Assembly (NCBI GenBank): GCA_043743785.1
Contig: JAYTVW010000015.1
Coordinates: 47,821 to 111,820 of the forward strand
DNA length: 64,000 nucleotides
Direction: 5' to 3'
From: JAQTNA01 sp043743785
Lineage (GTDB): Bacteria; Pseudomonadota; Gammaproteobacteria; Burkholderiales; Rhodocyclaceae
The notes under the pieces are model-generated. The model worked only from the letters and a program-made list of their open reading frames with translations, was not told where the DNA came from and searched no databases. A program made the translations under genes and the position numbers. Positions 15,788-25,010 of this stretch are shown here, in pieces; position 1 is the stretch's first letter; every line of letters begins with the position of its first letter.

Positions 15788-16279
15788 CTACAGGGCGGCT
15801 TGATAGCTTACAAAATCGAAGGCCCAAGCATGGGTTTCATCGGCGGCATGATGCTCGCGCTGTGTTTCAAGGAATCGCGAGCGGTCGAAGGCCGGAAAAT
15901 GGGCGTCACCCTCCACGTTGCCGTGGACTTCCGTCAGGTACAGAGTGTGGGCCAGGGGCAGTGCCAGAGCGTACAGTTCGCCGCCACCGATGACGAAGAC
16001 CTCCTCCGCGTTGCCGCAGGCCGCCAGGGCCTCTTCCAGTCCATGCACCACCCGGCAACCGGCGGCAGCATAAACGGGGTCTCGGGTGACGACAATGTTT
16101 TCCCGGCCGGGCAGGGGGCGGCCCAGGGATTCCCAGGTCTTGCGGCCCATGATGACCGGGCAGCCCAGGGTCAGGGCCTTGAAGTGCTTGAGATCATCCG
16201 GCAGGCGCCAGGGCAGGGTGTTGTGTCGGCCGATGACGCCGTTGGTGGCGAGGGCGGCGATAAGGCAGAGTCGGGACAT
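15788..16279 (-). CDS. folA: Dihydrofolate reductase
   Basis: This cytosolic enzyme reduces dihydrofolate to tetrahydrofolate with NADPH, regenerating the cofactor consumed by thymidylate synthase. The 163-residue protein shows the family landmarks NGVIGRHNTLPWRLPDDLKHF (Met20-loop region and acidic Asp), MGRKTWESLGRPLPGR (NADPH 2'-phosphate binding) and VIGGGELY. Length matches chromosomal FolA. Unlike in many bacteria, thyA is not adjacent but 27 kb away. Confidence 0.97.
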   Translation of the reverse strand: MSRLCLIAALATNGVIGRHNTLPWRLPDDLKHFKALTLGCPVIMGRKTWESLGRPLPGRENIVVTRDPVYAAAGCRVVHGLEEALAACGNAEEVFVIGGGELYALALPLAHTLYLTEVHGNVEGDAHFPAFDRSRFLETQREHHAADETHAWAFDFVSYQAAL

Positions 16280-16334
16280 AGTGGCGCGGTCTTCGAAAGA
16301 GGGCCTGAGTTTGCCACAGGGTGCCTGTTGTAGA

Positions 16335-16363
16335 CAAAAAAAGGCGAGCTGATGCCCGCCTTT
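16335..16363 (-). terminator. Terminator after the Lys/Ala/Glu-rich protein gene
   Basis: On the minus strand, AAAGGCG and CGCCTTTTTTT form a 7-bp stem with an 11-base loop and a seven-T run. It lies 23 bp after the stop of the gene at 16386. Confidence 0.85.
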
Positions 16364-16385
16364 CTCTGAAACACCGAAGAAGAAA

Positions 16386-16757
16386 TTACTTCTTGGCTTC
16401 GGCCTTCTTTTCTTCAGCCTTGGCGGCGGGCTTGGCTTCAGCCTTCTTTTCTTCCTTCTTGGCTTCGGGCTTGGCTTCAGCGGGCTTGGCTTCAGCAGCC
16501 TTGTCAGCGGCGGGCTTGGCTTCCTTCTTGGCCTTCTTGGCGGCCTTCTTTTCAGCCTTGGCGTCAGCCTTCTTTTCTTCCTTGGCGTCAGCCTTCTTCT
16601 CTTCCTTGGCGGCCGGCTTGGCTTCTTCCTTCTTGGCTTCGGCCTTCATTTCAGCCTTGGCGGCGGGCTTGGCTTCAGCAGCCTTGGGGGCATCAGCGGC
16701 GAAAGAGATGGAAGCGGCGAACAGGGATGCGATCAGGGCGGCGAACAGCTTGGACAT
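16386..16757 (-). CDS. Exported Lys/Ala/Glu-rich low-complexity protein
   Basis: The 123-residue protein has an N-terminal signal peptide (MSKLFAALIASLFAASISFA, cleavage before ADAP). The mature part is made almost wholly of Ala, Lys, Glu, Pro and Asp, in repeats such as EAKPAAKAE and KKADAKEE. It has no aromatic residue or Cys after the leader. Such sequences form extended or helical charged chains; periplasmic linkers and histone H1-like tails look alike, but the signal peptide argues against DNA binding. It has its own terminator and is probably monocistronic. Function unknown. Confidence 0.75.
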   Translation of the reverse strand: MSKLFAALIASLFAASISFAADAPKAAEAKPAAKAEMKAEAKKEEAKPAAKEEKKADAKEEKKADAKAEKKAAKKAKKEAKPAADKAAEAKPAEAKPEAKKEEKKAEAKPAAKAEEKKAEAKK

Positions 16758-16881
16758 TTATATTTCTCCTCAAAGGTATAGATAGGGCAGCTTCGAAGCT
16801 GCTCCGGTGATAACGCGCCAAGCTTGCAGGAGGTTGACGTGCCCGGTAGCTATTTTCAGGTATTTTTAAAAAAACCTTGTC

Positions 16882-18369
16882 CTAGACATGGGTAATGGCA
16901 ATTTCGCCGTAAAGATCCAGGTAGGCGGCGGCGGCCCGGTCCCAGCTAGAGTCCCGCGCCATGCCGGCCTGTTGCAGGCAGCGCCAAACCGGACGGTCGT
17001 GCCAGAGGGCCACGGCGCGTTCGATGGTGACCAGCAGGGAGTCGGCATCAATGCCGGGCATGACGAAGCCGGTGGCGCTGCCGTCCGCCAGGCTTTCGGG
17101 CGTGCAGTCCGTTACCGTGTCCGCCAGGCCCCCCGTGGGACGCACCAGGGGCGGCGTGCCGTAGCGCAGGCTGTACATCTGGTTGAGACCACAGGGTTCG
17201 AAGCGGGACGGCATGAGGAACAGGTCGGCGCCGGCCTCGATCTGGTGCGCCAGGGCTTCGTCGTAGCCGATACGCACGCCCATCAGTCCTGGGTGGAGGG
17301 CCGGCAGTTCTTTGAATCCTGCCTGCAGGGTCTTGTCGCCTGCGCCAAGAACCACCAGCTGGATGCCCCGGGCCGCCAGTTGGGGCGCCACTTCCAGCAC
17401 CCAGTCCAGACCTTTTTGATGGGTCAGGCGGCTGACGACGCCCAAGAGCGGCCGGGTTTCACTTTCCTGCAAACCAAAGAGGCGCTGCAGGGCGGACTTG
17501 TTGGCGGCCTTGTCCTCCAGGTGGGCGGCGTCGTAGTTCTTCGCCAAGGCCGGGTCCGTGGCCGGGTTCCACACCGCTTCGTCTACGCCATTGAGAATGC
17601 CGGTGAGCACGTGGCGCTTGTGGCGCAGGAGGCCCGCCATGCCGAAACCGAGCGCGTCGCCCTGGATTTCCCGGGCATAGGTGGGGCTGACGGTGGTGAT
17701 GCGGTCAGCCAGTTGCAATCCGGCCTTCAGGAAAGACAAATGACCATGGAACTCGACCCCGAGGGGCTGGAAGGCCTCCGCTGGCAGGCCTACTGCCGGC
17801 ATCAGCGTGGGGCCGAAATTGCCCTGGAAGGCCAGGTTGTGCACCGTCATGACCGTGCCGGGGCGGGGCTTGCCGGCGGCCACGGCGTCGTAATGCAGGT
17901 AGGCTGGCGTAAGTCCCGCCTGCCAGTCGTTGCCATGCACCACCTGGGGCCGCCAATCGATGGGGCTGGCGTCGCCGGAAAAAATGGCGGCTACCTTGGC
18001 CAGCAGGGCGAAGCGCAGGGGGTTGTCCGGCCAGTCCGGCCCTTCCGGCGTCTGGTAGGGGCCGCCGGGGCGATTGAAGAAGCGCGGGCAGTCCAGCAGC
18101 CACAGGGTTACGCCGGAGGGGGCGATGGCTTCCAGAATGCGGCAGGGTGGCAGGCTGCCGCCCGGGTGGGCGATGCCGACGATGAGCTTGGCGTCCGGGA
18201 AGGCGGCCGTCAGGGCCGGGTAGGCCGGCACCAGCAGGCGCAGGTCCACGCCGGCCTTGACCAGGGCTTCCGGCAGTGCCGCCGCCACATCCCCCAGTCC
18301 CCCCGTCTTGACCCAGGGAGCGATTTCGGAAGTGACGAACAGGATGCGCAGAGCGGTAGGGGAGGGCAT
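16882..18369 (-). CDS. glgA: Glycogen synthase (ADP-glucose type)
   Basis: This GT5 enzyme extends alpha-1,4-glucan from ADP-glucose in the cytoplasm. The 495-residue protein has the diagnostic KTGGLGD (21-27) and the C-terminal nucleotide-sugar region SRFEPCGLNQMYSLRYGT with its conserved Glu. Length fits bacterial GlgA. It is the last gene of the minus-strand run glgC, GH57, GH57, glgP, glgA, supporting ADP-glucose supply by GlgC and branching by GlgB. The ATG at 18369 has no ribosome-binding site; a family B-type palindrome fills the gap to glgP. Confidence 0.96.
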   Translation of the reverse strand: MPSPTALRILFVTSEIAPWVKTGGLGDVAAALPEALVKAGVDLRLLVPAYPALTAAFPDAKLIVGIAHPGGSLPPCRILEAIAPSGVTLWLLDCPRFFNRPGGPYQTPEGPDWPDNPLRFALLAKVAAIFSGDASPIDWRPQVVHGNDWQAGLTPAYLHYDAVAAGKPRPGTVMTVHNLAFQGNFGPTLMPAVGLPAEAFQPLGVEFHGHLSFLKAGLQLADRITTVSPTYAREIQGDALGFGMAGLLRHKRHVLTGILNGVDEAVWNPATDPALAKNYDAAHLEDKAANKSALQRLFGLQESETRPLLGVVSRLTHQKGLDWVLEVAPQLAARGIQLVVLGAGDKTLQAGFKELPALHPGLMGVRIGYDEALAHQIEAGADLFLMPSRFEPCGLNQMYSLRYGTPPLVRPTGGLADTVTDCTPESLADGSATGFVMPGIDADSLLVTIERAVALWHDRPVWRCLQQAGMARDSSWDRAAAAYLDLYGEIAITHV

Positions 18370-18380
18370 GGCGATATTTC

Positions 18381-18501
18381 AGGGGTGAGGGGTGAGAAAG
18401 AAGCGTGAGGAGTGAGGAGCGTCTTGAGTGAGGAGTGGAAATCACCGCGCCTTCGGCGCGCATGCCTTACCCCTCACTCCTTACTCCTCCCCCCTCACGC
18501 T
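18381..18501. repeat. Family B fold-back element filling the glgP-glgA gap
   Basis: The arms are tandem words: ggggtgaggggtgag and gcgtgaggagtgaggag on one side (18381-18439), and the complement ccctcactccttactcctcc plus ccctcacgc on the other (18471-18500). A cgcgccttcggcgcg hairpin sits in the loop. It runs from 8 bp after the glgP stop to 11 bp before the glgA ATG. Confidence 0.75.
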
Positions 18502-18508
18502 TTATCAA

Positions 18509-21058
18509 TTACAGCCAGACCATCATGCCCATCTCGAAGGGATGGGTGAGGAGGGGGTGGCGGGGATAGACGCGGATGCGGTATTCCACCTTGCCGCAGA
18601 GTTCAGGCTGCAGGTCCAGGGCGTAGAGGTGTTCCCGGCCGTCGATCTGGCGCTCCAGTTTCAGCTCGTGGGTCTGGGGCTGACTGGGACGGGTGCCGTT
18701 GCCGGGCCTGCCGAAGAGCAGTTCCACCGTCACGTCCTCGGGGACCAGGCCGTTCAGATTGACCGCCACGTCCATGCGCAGCCGATCGCCGAAGTTCATG
18801 CGGGTCTTGGGGGCATCGACGCGGCGCAGGGCCACGCCATTCCAGGCGCTCCTGACCTTGGCTTTCCAGGCCGCCAGGCCCCGGGCACCAGCGAAATCGT
18901 TGGCGGAGTGGCGCTGCCACTGGGTCGTGGCCGGGCGGTAAAACTTGTCCACGTACTGGGACACCATGCGCGTGGAGTTGAAGGCCGGCATGATGGTGGC
19001 GATGGAGCGCTTGGCCATGGCCACCCAGCCCGGCGAGTAGCCCATGGGACCCCGGTCGTAGTAGAGCGGAATGACCTGATCCTGCAGGATTTCGTAGAGG
19101 GTGCGGGACTCTTCCTGATTGCGGCGGGACTGGTCCAGGGCTTCGGAGGCGGGCTTGATGGCCCAGCCGTTGGTGCCATCAAAGCCTTCGCCCCACCAGC
19201 CATCCAGCACGGACAGGTTGAGCACACCGTTCATGGCGGCCTTCATGCCGGAGGTGCCGGAGGCTTCCAGCGGGTAAATGGGGTTGTTCAGCCACACGTC
19301 CACGCCGGACACCAGGCGCCGGGCCAGGCGCAGATCGTAGCCTTCCACCACCAACATGCGGCCTTCGAATTCCGGCGTGCGGGCCACGCCCGCCAGCCAG
19401 CGGATGAGGTCCTGGCCCGGCTGGTCCGCCGGGTGGGCCTTGCCGGCAAAGAGAAACAGCACCGGGCGTTCCGGATCGGAAACGATTTCCCGCAGCCAGT
19501 CGGTGTTTTCCAGCAGCAGGGCCGCCCGCTTGTAGGTGGCGAAGCGGCGGGCAAAACCGATGGTCAGCACGTTGGGATTCTTCGGGTCAGCCAGTTTCAG
19601 CAGCCGGTCCAGGTGGGCTTCCGAGCCGTGGTTGCGGGCGTTCTGGGTGGCAATGCGACTCCGTACCAGGTGCAGCATCTGGGATTTGAGAGACTGGCGG
19701 ATGCTCCAGAACAGGTGGTCCGGAATGGCATGGACGCCGTTCCAGCAGTTCTGGTCCAGCAGCCGCTGGGCCCAGCCCGGACTCAGTGCGTTGTCGAATA
19801 CGTCGTGCCAGGCATCCGCCAGAAAGGTGGGCGCATGCACGCCGTTGGTGATGTAGTCGATGGGATTTTCTTCCGGGTCGATCTGGGGCCACAGGTTGGC
19901 GCAGATGTCACTGGAAACACCGCCGTGGATGCGCGACACGCCGTTATGGAAACGGGAGCCGCGGATGGCCAGGGCGGTCATGTTGAAGTCGTTGCCGCCG
20001 GCCGTGCGCCCCAAGGCCAGCAGCTCATTCATGCCCAGGCCCAGATCCCGGCAGCATTCGTCGAAATAGCCGCGGATCATGTCGTCGGCGAAATGATCGT
20101 GGCCCGCCGGCACGGCGGTGTGGGTGGTGAACACCGTGTTGGCCGCCACCGCCTCCAGGGCCGTGGCGAAGTCCATGCCCCGGGCCGTCAGGCTGCGCAC
20201 CCGTTCCAGTATCTGGAAGGCCGCATGGCCTTCATTGATGTGCCACACCGTGGGCGCCAGGCCCAGGGCTTCGATGGCGCGTACGCCGGCCACACCCAGG
20301 ATGATTTCCTGCTCGATGCGGGTGGTGCGGTCGCCGCCATAGAGCCGATGGGCGATATCCCGGTCGTGGGGCGTGTTTTCGTCGAGATGGGTGTCCAGCA
20401 GGTAGAGGGTGACGTGGCCCACTCTGGCCTGCCACACCTTCACCGCCACCTTGCGCCCCGACATGGCCACGAACACCTTGAGCTCGTTGCCATCGGCGTT
20501 CCTGACTTCCGCCACCGGCAGGTCGTCGAAATCGGAATCCGTGTACAGGGCGTGCTGGGCGCCCTCGTTGTCGATGCTCTGGTGGAAATAACCCTGGCGA
20601 TAAAGCAGGCCCACGCCGACGAAGGGCAGGCGCAGATCGCTGGCGGCCTTGCAATGGTCGCCGGCCAGAATGCCAAGGCCACCGGAGTAAATGGGCAGGC
20701 TCTCGTGGAAACCAAATTCCGCGCAGAAGTAGGCCACCAGGCCATCCTCCGGCATGCGCTCGCCTTCTTCCCGGGCCGGGCCGCTGTGATAGGTGTCGTA
20801 GGCCGACAGCACCCGGTTCAGCCCCCCCAGGAAGACCGGGTCCTGGGACGCTTCGGTCAGGCGTTCCTGGGAGATGCGCTTGAGGAAGGCCTTGGGGCTG
20901 TGGCCCACGGCCTGCCACAGGCTTGGATGCAGGCGGGCGAAGAGGGTGCGGGTCGGCCGGTCCCAGCTGTACCACAGGTTGTTCGCCAGTTCCGTGAGGC
21001 GTGCCAGGCGCTCCGGCAGGTGGGGGGTGATCTCAAGCTGGAAAGCGGTGCCGGCCAT
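18509..21058 (-). CDS. glgP: Alpha-glucan (glycogen) phosphorylase, DUF3417 type
   Basis: This GT35 enzyme phosphorolyses glycogen or maltodextrin to glucose-1-phosphate. The 849-residue protein has the N-terminal DUF3417 segment (NLWYSWDRPTRTLF) that marks the alpha-glucan phosphorylase subfamily, and the conserved PIYSGGLGILAGDHCKAASD. The PLP Lys lies in EASGTSGMKAAMNG. It is upstream of glgA in the same orientation, so storage and mobilisation genes share an operon. The upstream gap to the GH57 gene (203 bp) contains a hairpin at 21205-21244. Confidence 0.95.
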   Translation of the reverse strand: MAGTAFQLEITPHLPERLARLTELANNLWYSWDRPTRTLFARLHPSLWQAVGHSPKAFLKRISQERLTEASQDPVFLGGLNRVLSAYDTYHSGPAREEGERMPEDGLVAYFCAEFGFHESLPIYSGGLGILAGDHCKAASDLRLPFVGVGLLYRQGYFHQSIDNEGAQHALYTDSDFDDLPVAEVRNADGNELKVFVAMSGRKVAVKVWQARVGHVTLYLLDTHLDENTPHDRDIAHRLYGGDRTTRIEQEIILGVAGVRAIEALGLAPTVWHINEGHAAFQILERVRSLTARGMDFATALEAVAANTVFTTHTAVPAGHDHFADDMIRGYFDECCRDLGLGMNELLALGRTAGGNDFNMTALAIRGSRFHNGVSRIHGGVSSDICANLWPQIDPEENPIDYITNGVHAPTFLADAWHDVFDNALSPGWAQRLLDQNCWNGVHAIPDHLFWSIRQSLKSQMLHLVRSRIATQNARNHGSEAHLDRLLKLADPKNPNVLTIGFARRFATYKRAALLLENTDWLREIVSDPERPVLFLFAGKAHPADQPGQDLIRWLAGVARTPEFEGRMLVVEGYDLRLARRLVSGVDVWLNNPIYPLEASGTSGMKAAMNGVLNLSVLDGWWGEGFDGTNGWAIKPASEALDQSRRNQEESRTLYEILQDQVIPLYYDRGPMGYSPGWVAMAKRSIATIMPAFNSTRMVSQYVDKFYRPATTQWQRHSANDFAGARGLAAWKAKVRSAWNGVALRRVDAPKTRMNFGDRLRMDVAVNLNGLVPEDVTVELLFGRPGNGTRPSQPQTHELKLERQIDGREHLYALDLQPELCGKVEYRIRVYPRHPLLTHPFEMGMMVWL

Positions 21059-21204
21059 GGTGACTCCGTAATTTATCCGGCCACCCGGGGCCGGGCAGCA
21101 TGCAAGCCGGAAATCTTACCACCAACGGCGGTTTCGCCCCCTGGACAAGGCAAGCGCGCAGGGCAACCGCATGAACTGGTTCTGCGAATCGTTTGATATT
21201 CATG

Positions 21205-21244
21205 AAATCGCACCGGGCGTTTTCGCGCCTTTGCGGTGCGATTT
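21205..21244 (-). repeat. Hairpin between GH57 gene and glgP
   Basis: The 10-bp stem aaatcgcacc (21205-21214) and ggtgcgattt (21235-21244) has inner gcg/cgc pairing. Its right half (cgcctttgcggtgcgat) resembles an eroded family A arm. It could terminate or attenuate transcription entering glgP from the GH57 gene. The remaining bases of this 203-bp gap show nothing I recognise. Confidence 0.55.
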
Positions 21245-21261
21245 GAACTTTTCACACCTGC

Positions 21262-23274
21262 TCAGGCTTTGATGATCTCCAGCGTGATTGTCATCTTGCC
21301 CAGGCTGACGGGCCAGGACAGGCGCAGGGTGGCGGCTTGCATGACTTTCTCGAAGCCGGCCTCGCTTTGCGACACGGTGAAGTGGGGGGCAGAGGCGAAG
21401 GTCAGGGGGCTGCTTGCCGAGAGCACCAGCTTGCCACCCAGTTCGCTGTCCCGCAGGTTGATGCGCTGCAGGTGGAATTGGCGCAGTTCCTGGCCGAAAC
21501 CGCCGGGGACGCTGCCGTCCGCCAGTTCGAAACTGCCGCCGAAACCGTCGCAACTGGGCATGGCCAGGTTGAGTTCGGTGGTGAACATGCCGTCCACGCG
21601 TCCGGCAAAGCCCCAGCTTACTTCCAGCTTGGCGCCGTCCAGGCTGTAGCGCTTTTCCACCGCCAGGCCATCGATGTCGGCCTTGACCGTCACCGACTGC
21701 AGTGGCGCCTGCACCTGATCCACTCCGTAGCTGCGGATTTCCCGGCTGGCGCTGCCTGCCTGTGCCCAGGAGTCCAGGAACAGACTGCGGGGGCGGCTGT
21801 CCGGCACCACGTCTTCAAGACGGATGTCGTGCTTGAAATCCACCCGATCATGGGGGCTGGCAATGCCGCCTTCGCTGGCGTGGCTGGCCGCCGGCGTCTG
21901 GTTGAGCTTACGGTAGTAGTGCTCGTCGGAGCGGCGCAGGCTGTCACCGAAGTTGTGGGCCACGGCGTAGCTGTCCAGCTCCACCAGAGCACCCAGGCCG
22001 TCATCCTTCAGCACGGCCTGCAGCTGGCCGTCGTGCAGGAAAATTTCATCAAAACCGTCATGGTCCGCGTCCAGGCGCGAGACGGGGCTGCGGGGTGCCA
22101 CGGCGTCCAGGGCGCTTTCCAGGGCCACGATGTTGTTCCAGAGGGCGCGGCGCAGGTGGGGCAGATACAAGCCGCCGAACAGGCCATGCCAGTAGGCGTC
22201 GTTGGCCTGGGTCCGGTAGAGAGCGTCGGTGAGTTCCGCCGTTTGCTTGGCCGCAGGCAGGGCCGCCAGGCGGGCAGAGAGGCCCAGCATGCGCTTGTGC
22301 ATCCAGTTGGATTCCGGATAGCGGGAGAAGAAGTTGCGCCAGATGCCGCCCCGCACGTGGGACTTGCTGGTTTCAAGGCGGCCCCCGTCCTTTTCCCGCT
22401 GCAGCAGGTCGGCGAAGGCGTGGGCTGCCGGTGCCGGCAAGGTCCACTCATTCATTTCGATGTAGGAGGTGGTGGGCAGGTAGGCGATGCCCCGGGTGGC
22501 CCGGCCCTGGTGATAATCGGCGTAGGTGGACGTGACGATCTTGTTTGAGGCAAGCACGCCGGAGAGAAAGTCCTCCAGCCAGCCCTTGGTGTATACCCAG
22601 TCGTAGGTCTCGGGCCAGATGCCAAACTTCTCGATGTCGTCAAAATAGATGGCGGCGCTCTGGCCTTGGTCCGCCAGGGATTCCAGGTAGGCTACCGCTT
22701 CCCGGGCCGGAGAGAAGGGCAGGCGGTAACGCAGCTGCTCGGAAATTGGGAACAGGTCCACGCTGCGGTCGTCTTCTTCCGTGGTGTAGAAACTGTCCAG
22801 TTCCGGCGCCGTGCGGCCGGTGCAGAAGAAGTGGTAGTCATCCACCGCTACGTAGCGGATGCCGGTGTCGGCCAGGGCCGGCACCACCGTGCCCTCCCAC
22901 ACCCGCTCCGTCAACCACGCCCCCTTGGGCCGGGTGCCGAAGGCTTTTTCCAGGCGCTCGGAGAGTGCATTCAACTGGCCCAGCCGGTCCCGGTTGGGGA
23001 TGGCTGCCAGCACCGGTTCGCAGTCGCCGGAACCGAACATTTCCGCCTGGCCCCGGGCCACCATTTCCCGCAGCAGGGCCATGTCCGCCGGATAGCGGCG
23101 GAGCAGGTAGTCCAGCAGCCAGCCGGAGAAGTGGGCGGCGAAGCGGAATTCCGGGAAGCGGTGGAGCGTGCGCAGGAAGGGGCCGTAGCAGCGCTCATGG
23201 GCGTCGTCGATGACCGCCGGAAAGTTGCCTACGGGCTGGTGGGCATGGACGCCGAGGAGAAGGGTGATGGGCAT
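21262..23274 (-). CDS. GH57 glucanotransferase/amylase with DUF1926 domain
   Basis: The 670-residue protein starts with the GH57 motif LLLGVHAHQPVGNF. It carries the catalytic-region motifs GAWLTERVWEG (about 118-128, nucleophile Glu in ERVW) and AIYFDDIEKFGIWPETYDWV (acid/base Asp region). The C-terminal half matches the DUF1925/DUF1926 beta-sandwich domains of 4-alpha-glucanotransferases. It would rearrange or shorten alpha-1,4-glucans in the cytoplasm. It lies between a second GH57 gene and glgP, so it probably works in glycogen turnover. Amylase rather than transferase activity remains possible. Confidence 0.88.
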   Translation of the reverse strand: MPITLLLGVHAHQPVGNFPAVIDDAHERCYGPFLRTLHRFPEFRFAAHFSGWLLDYLLRRYPADMALLREMVARGQAEMFGSGDCEPVLAAIPNRDRLGQLNALSERLEKAFGTRPKGAWLTERVWEGTVVPALADTGIRYVAVDDYHFFCTGRTAPELDSFYTTEEDDRSVDLFPISEQLRYRLPFSPAREAVAYLESLADQGQSAAIYFDDIEKFGIWPETYDWVYTKGWLEDFLSGVLASNKIVTSTYADYHQGRATRGIAYLPTTSYIEMNEWTLPAPAAHAFADLLQREKDGGRLETSKSHVRGGIWRNFFSRYPESNWMHKRMLGLSARLAALPAAKQTAELTDALYRTQANDAYWHGLFGGLYLPHLRRALWNNIVALESALDAVAPRSPVSRLDADHDGFDEIFLHDGQLQAVLKDDGLGALVELDSYAVAHNFGDSLRRSDEHYYRKLNQTPAASHASEGGIASPHDRVDFKHDIRLEDVVPDSRPRSLFLDSWAQAGSASREIRSYGVDQVQAPLQSVTVKADIDGLAVEKRYSLDGAKLEVSWGFAGRVDGMFTTELNLAMPSCDGFGGSFELADGSVPGGFGQELRQFHLQRINLRDSELGGKLVLSASSPLTFASAPHFTVSQSEAGFEKVMQAATLRLSWPVSLGKMTITLEIIKA

Positions 23275-23278
23275 GGGG

Positions 23279-23308
23279 AATCAGGATTTGGGATTTAGGA
23301 TTTAGGGA
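23279..23308. repeat. Single-arm tract of ggattt words between the two GH57 genes
   Basis: The words aatcaggatt, tgggatt and taggatttaggg repeat in tandem without a matching inverted arm. Composition resembles the arms of the family G element at 2229-2328. The tract fills most of the 41-bp gap. Confidence 0.45.
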
Positions 23309-23315
23309 GCGACAC

Positions 23316-25010
23316 TCAACTGCCCCTGCGCATGGTTCCGCCGCCTTCGGCGTGGCCACCACCGCGGCTGATGGGGATGTCCAGTTCGGCGGGCGGGGCG
23401 AGGCCCAGCAGGGTGTACAGGCGGGAGATATTCAGGCGGAACAGGGCGTCGAAGCTGGCCACCGCCGGCCCCGGGTTGTAGTCACCGAACCACCAGAACC
23501 AGTCGGAACTTTCACACACGGCGAGCTGGGCTTCCGCCCCCTGGCGCTGTTCCTCGGTGAGTCGGCCGCTGCCGCTGACCCGGTCGTAGGTGTCCTTGGC
23601 GGCGCACAGCAGATCCCAGGCCCGGTTCTTGTCCACATCGCCGATCCAGGTGGAAAAGCTGCCATACACCCAACTGCCGGCCGTGAGGCGTGGCAGGGTG
23701 CCCACTTTGGCCGGGCGGGACAGGACTTCGGCGAAGGTGGTGCTGCGGATGCGCGGGTGATCGTCCAGGAGGGCGTAGAGATCCTCAAAGAAGTAGTAGC
23801 CGTTGTAGGGGTAGTGCTCCCAGGCATTCTCGCCGTCCAGCATGACGCTTACCAGGGGTGTCTCGCCCGGCGGGGTCTTGTCCAGGATGGCTTCCAACTG
23901 ATTCACGAAATGCAGGGCTGCATCCTTGCCGTGCCACTTGGCGTACTCGAAACCGATGAAGTCGGACAGGCGCTCATCCCGGAAGAACAGGGAGAGGCCC
24001 GGGGCGCCCTCGGCGACCCAGGGATGGTAGAGGTAGGCGGGCCGGTCCGACAGGTCGCCGCCGCTGGCCGAGAGGCTGTTGGCCAGTACGCTCTCGCTGC
24101 TGGCCGTCCAGCGGATGCCCTGGGCTGCCAGCAACTCCAGAGTTTGCTGGGACAGGGCACCTTCCGCCGGCCACATACCGACGGGCTGGCGGCCAAAACG
24201 CAGGGCGTGGCTGTCCCGGGCCAAGCGGATCTGGGCGGATACCCTGGTGCGCCCGCCACTGTAGCCGGTGGATTGGGGCAGGCGCGCCTCCGGCAGGGCT
24301 TCCCGGGCCGACTTGAAATCCAGCAGCAGGGGCGCCAGCGGATGGCTGTAGGGCGTGGCGGATAGCTCAATGCGGCCAGCTTCCGCCAGTGCCCGGTAGC
24401 GCGGGATGATGCCGCGGATGATGTCGCCGATGATCTGCATCAGGCGGGAACGGTCTTCGAAGCTGAAGTGCTCGCCCTTGGCCATGAGTTCCGCCAGCAG
24501 GGGCTGGCGCCGCCGCTCGGTTTCACCGCACCAGGACAAGTGATACCAGGTCAGAAGGTCGCTGAAGTAACTGCCGGACAGGTAGTCCACCGCCGCTTCA
24601 CCGTATTGCTGCAGGTGCTGGTGGAAGTCGTAGAGCCGCCGGTAGCGCGGGAAGGGCGCCAGCATGGTGGCGTGGTTGTTGCGAAAACAACTCTCCAGCA
24701 CGAGCTTCTTGTCTTCCGGGGTGATGCGCTCCAGGTCCGGGGCCGCCAGCAGGCGCAACAGGGGATCCCGGTAGCGTCCATTGGCTGCCTGGTCCGCATA
24801 GTCCTCGATCTGCTCCAGCAGCACCGGCACGAAATTGACCACCGCCCGCTGGCGCGGATGCCGCTCCAAGTGGGCCACCATGTCGGTGTAATCCTTGATG
24901 GCGTGGAGGTAGGTCCACGGCAGGATGAACTCGCCGTGCAGGCGGTCCCGGTAATCCGGCTGGTGCATGTGCCAGAGGAAAACCAGGTCCAGGTGGTCGG
25001 GATTGCTCAT
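23316..25010 (-). CDS. GH57 alpha-amylase/amylopullulanase-type glycosidase
   Basis: The 564-residue protein begins LVFLWHMHQPDYRD (GH57 region 1, HMHQP). It contains GMWPAEGALSQ (region with the nucleophile Glu) and MLDGENAWEHYPYNGYYFF (acid/base Asp in DGEN). It differs from its neighbour in lacking DUF1926 and belongs to the alpha-amylase/amylopullulanase-like branch. The ATG at 25010 is chosen because the in-frame ATG at 25073 would extend the protein 21 residues with no family support. Likely role is hydrolysis or trimming of intracellular alpha-glucan. Confidence 0.88.
   Translation of the reverse strand: MSNPDHLDLVFLWHMHQPDYRDRLHGEFILPWTYLHAIKDYTDMVAHLERHPRQRAVVNFVPVLLEQIEDYADQAANGRYRDPLLRLLAAPDLERITPEDKKLVLESCFRNNHATMLAPFPRYRRLYDFHQHLQQYGEAAVDYLSGSYFSDLLTWYHLSWCGETERRRQPLLAELMAKGEHFSFEDRSRLMQIIGDIIRGIIPRYRALAEAGRIELSATPYSHPLAPLLLDFKSAREALPEARLPQSTGYSGGRTRVSAQIRLARDSHALRFGRQPVGMWPAEGALSQQTLELLAAQGIRWTASSESVLANSLSASGGDLSDRPAYLYHPWVAEGAPGLSLFFRDERLSDFIGFEYAKWHGKDAALHFVNQLEAILDKTPPGETPLVSVMLDGENAWEHYPYNGYYFFEDLYALLDDHPRIRSTTFAEVLSRPAKVGTLPRLTAGSWVYGSFSTWIGDVDKNRAWDLLCAAKDTYDRVSGSGRLTEEQRQGAEAQLAVCESSDWFWWFGDYNPGPAVASFDALFRLNISRLYTLLGLAPPAELDIPISRGGGHAEGGGTMRRGS

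Noticed and set aside
16386..16757. Lys/Ala-rich protein considered as histone H1-like DNA-binding protein
   Set aside because: A clear signal peptide and many Glu residues argue for export and against a nucleoid role.
18428..21196. A 922-codon plus-strand open frame opposite glgP
   Set aside because: It is antisense to a clear glycogen phosphorylase, has His/Gly/Gln-rich shadow composition with no family motif, and arises from the GC-rich codon pattern. Similar long shadows oppose metG, hyfB and glgA.
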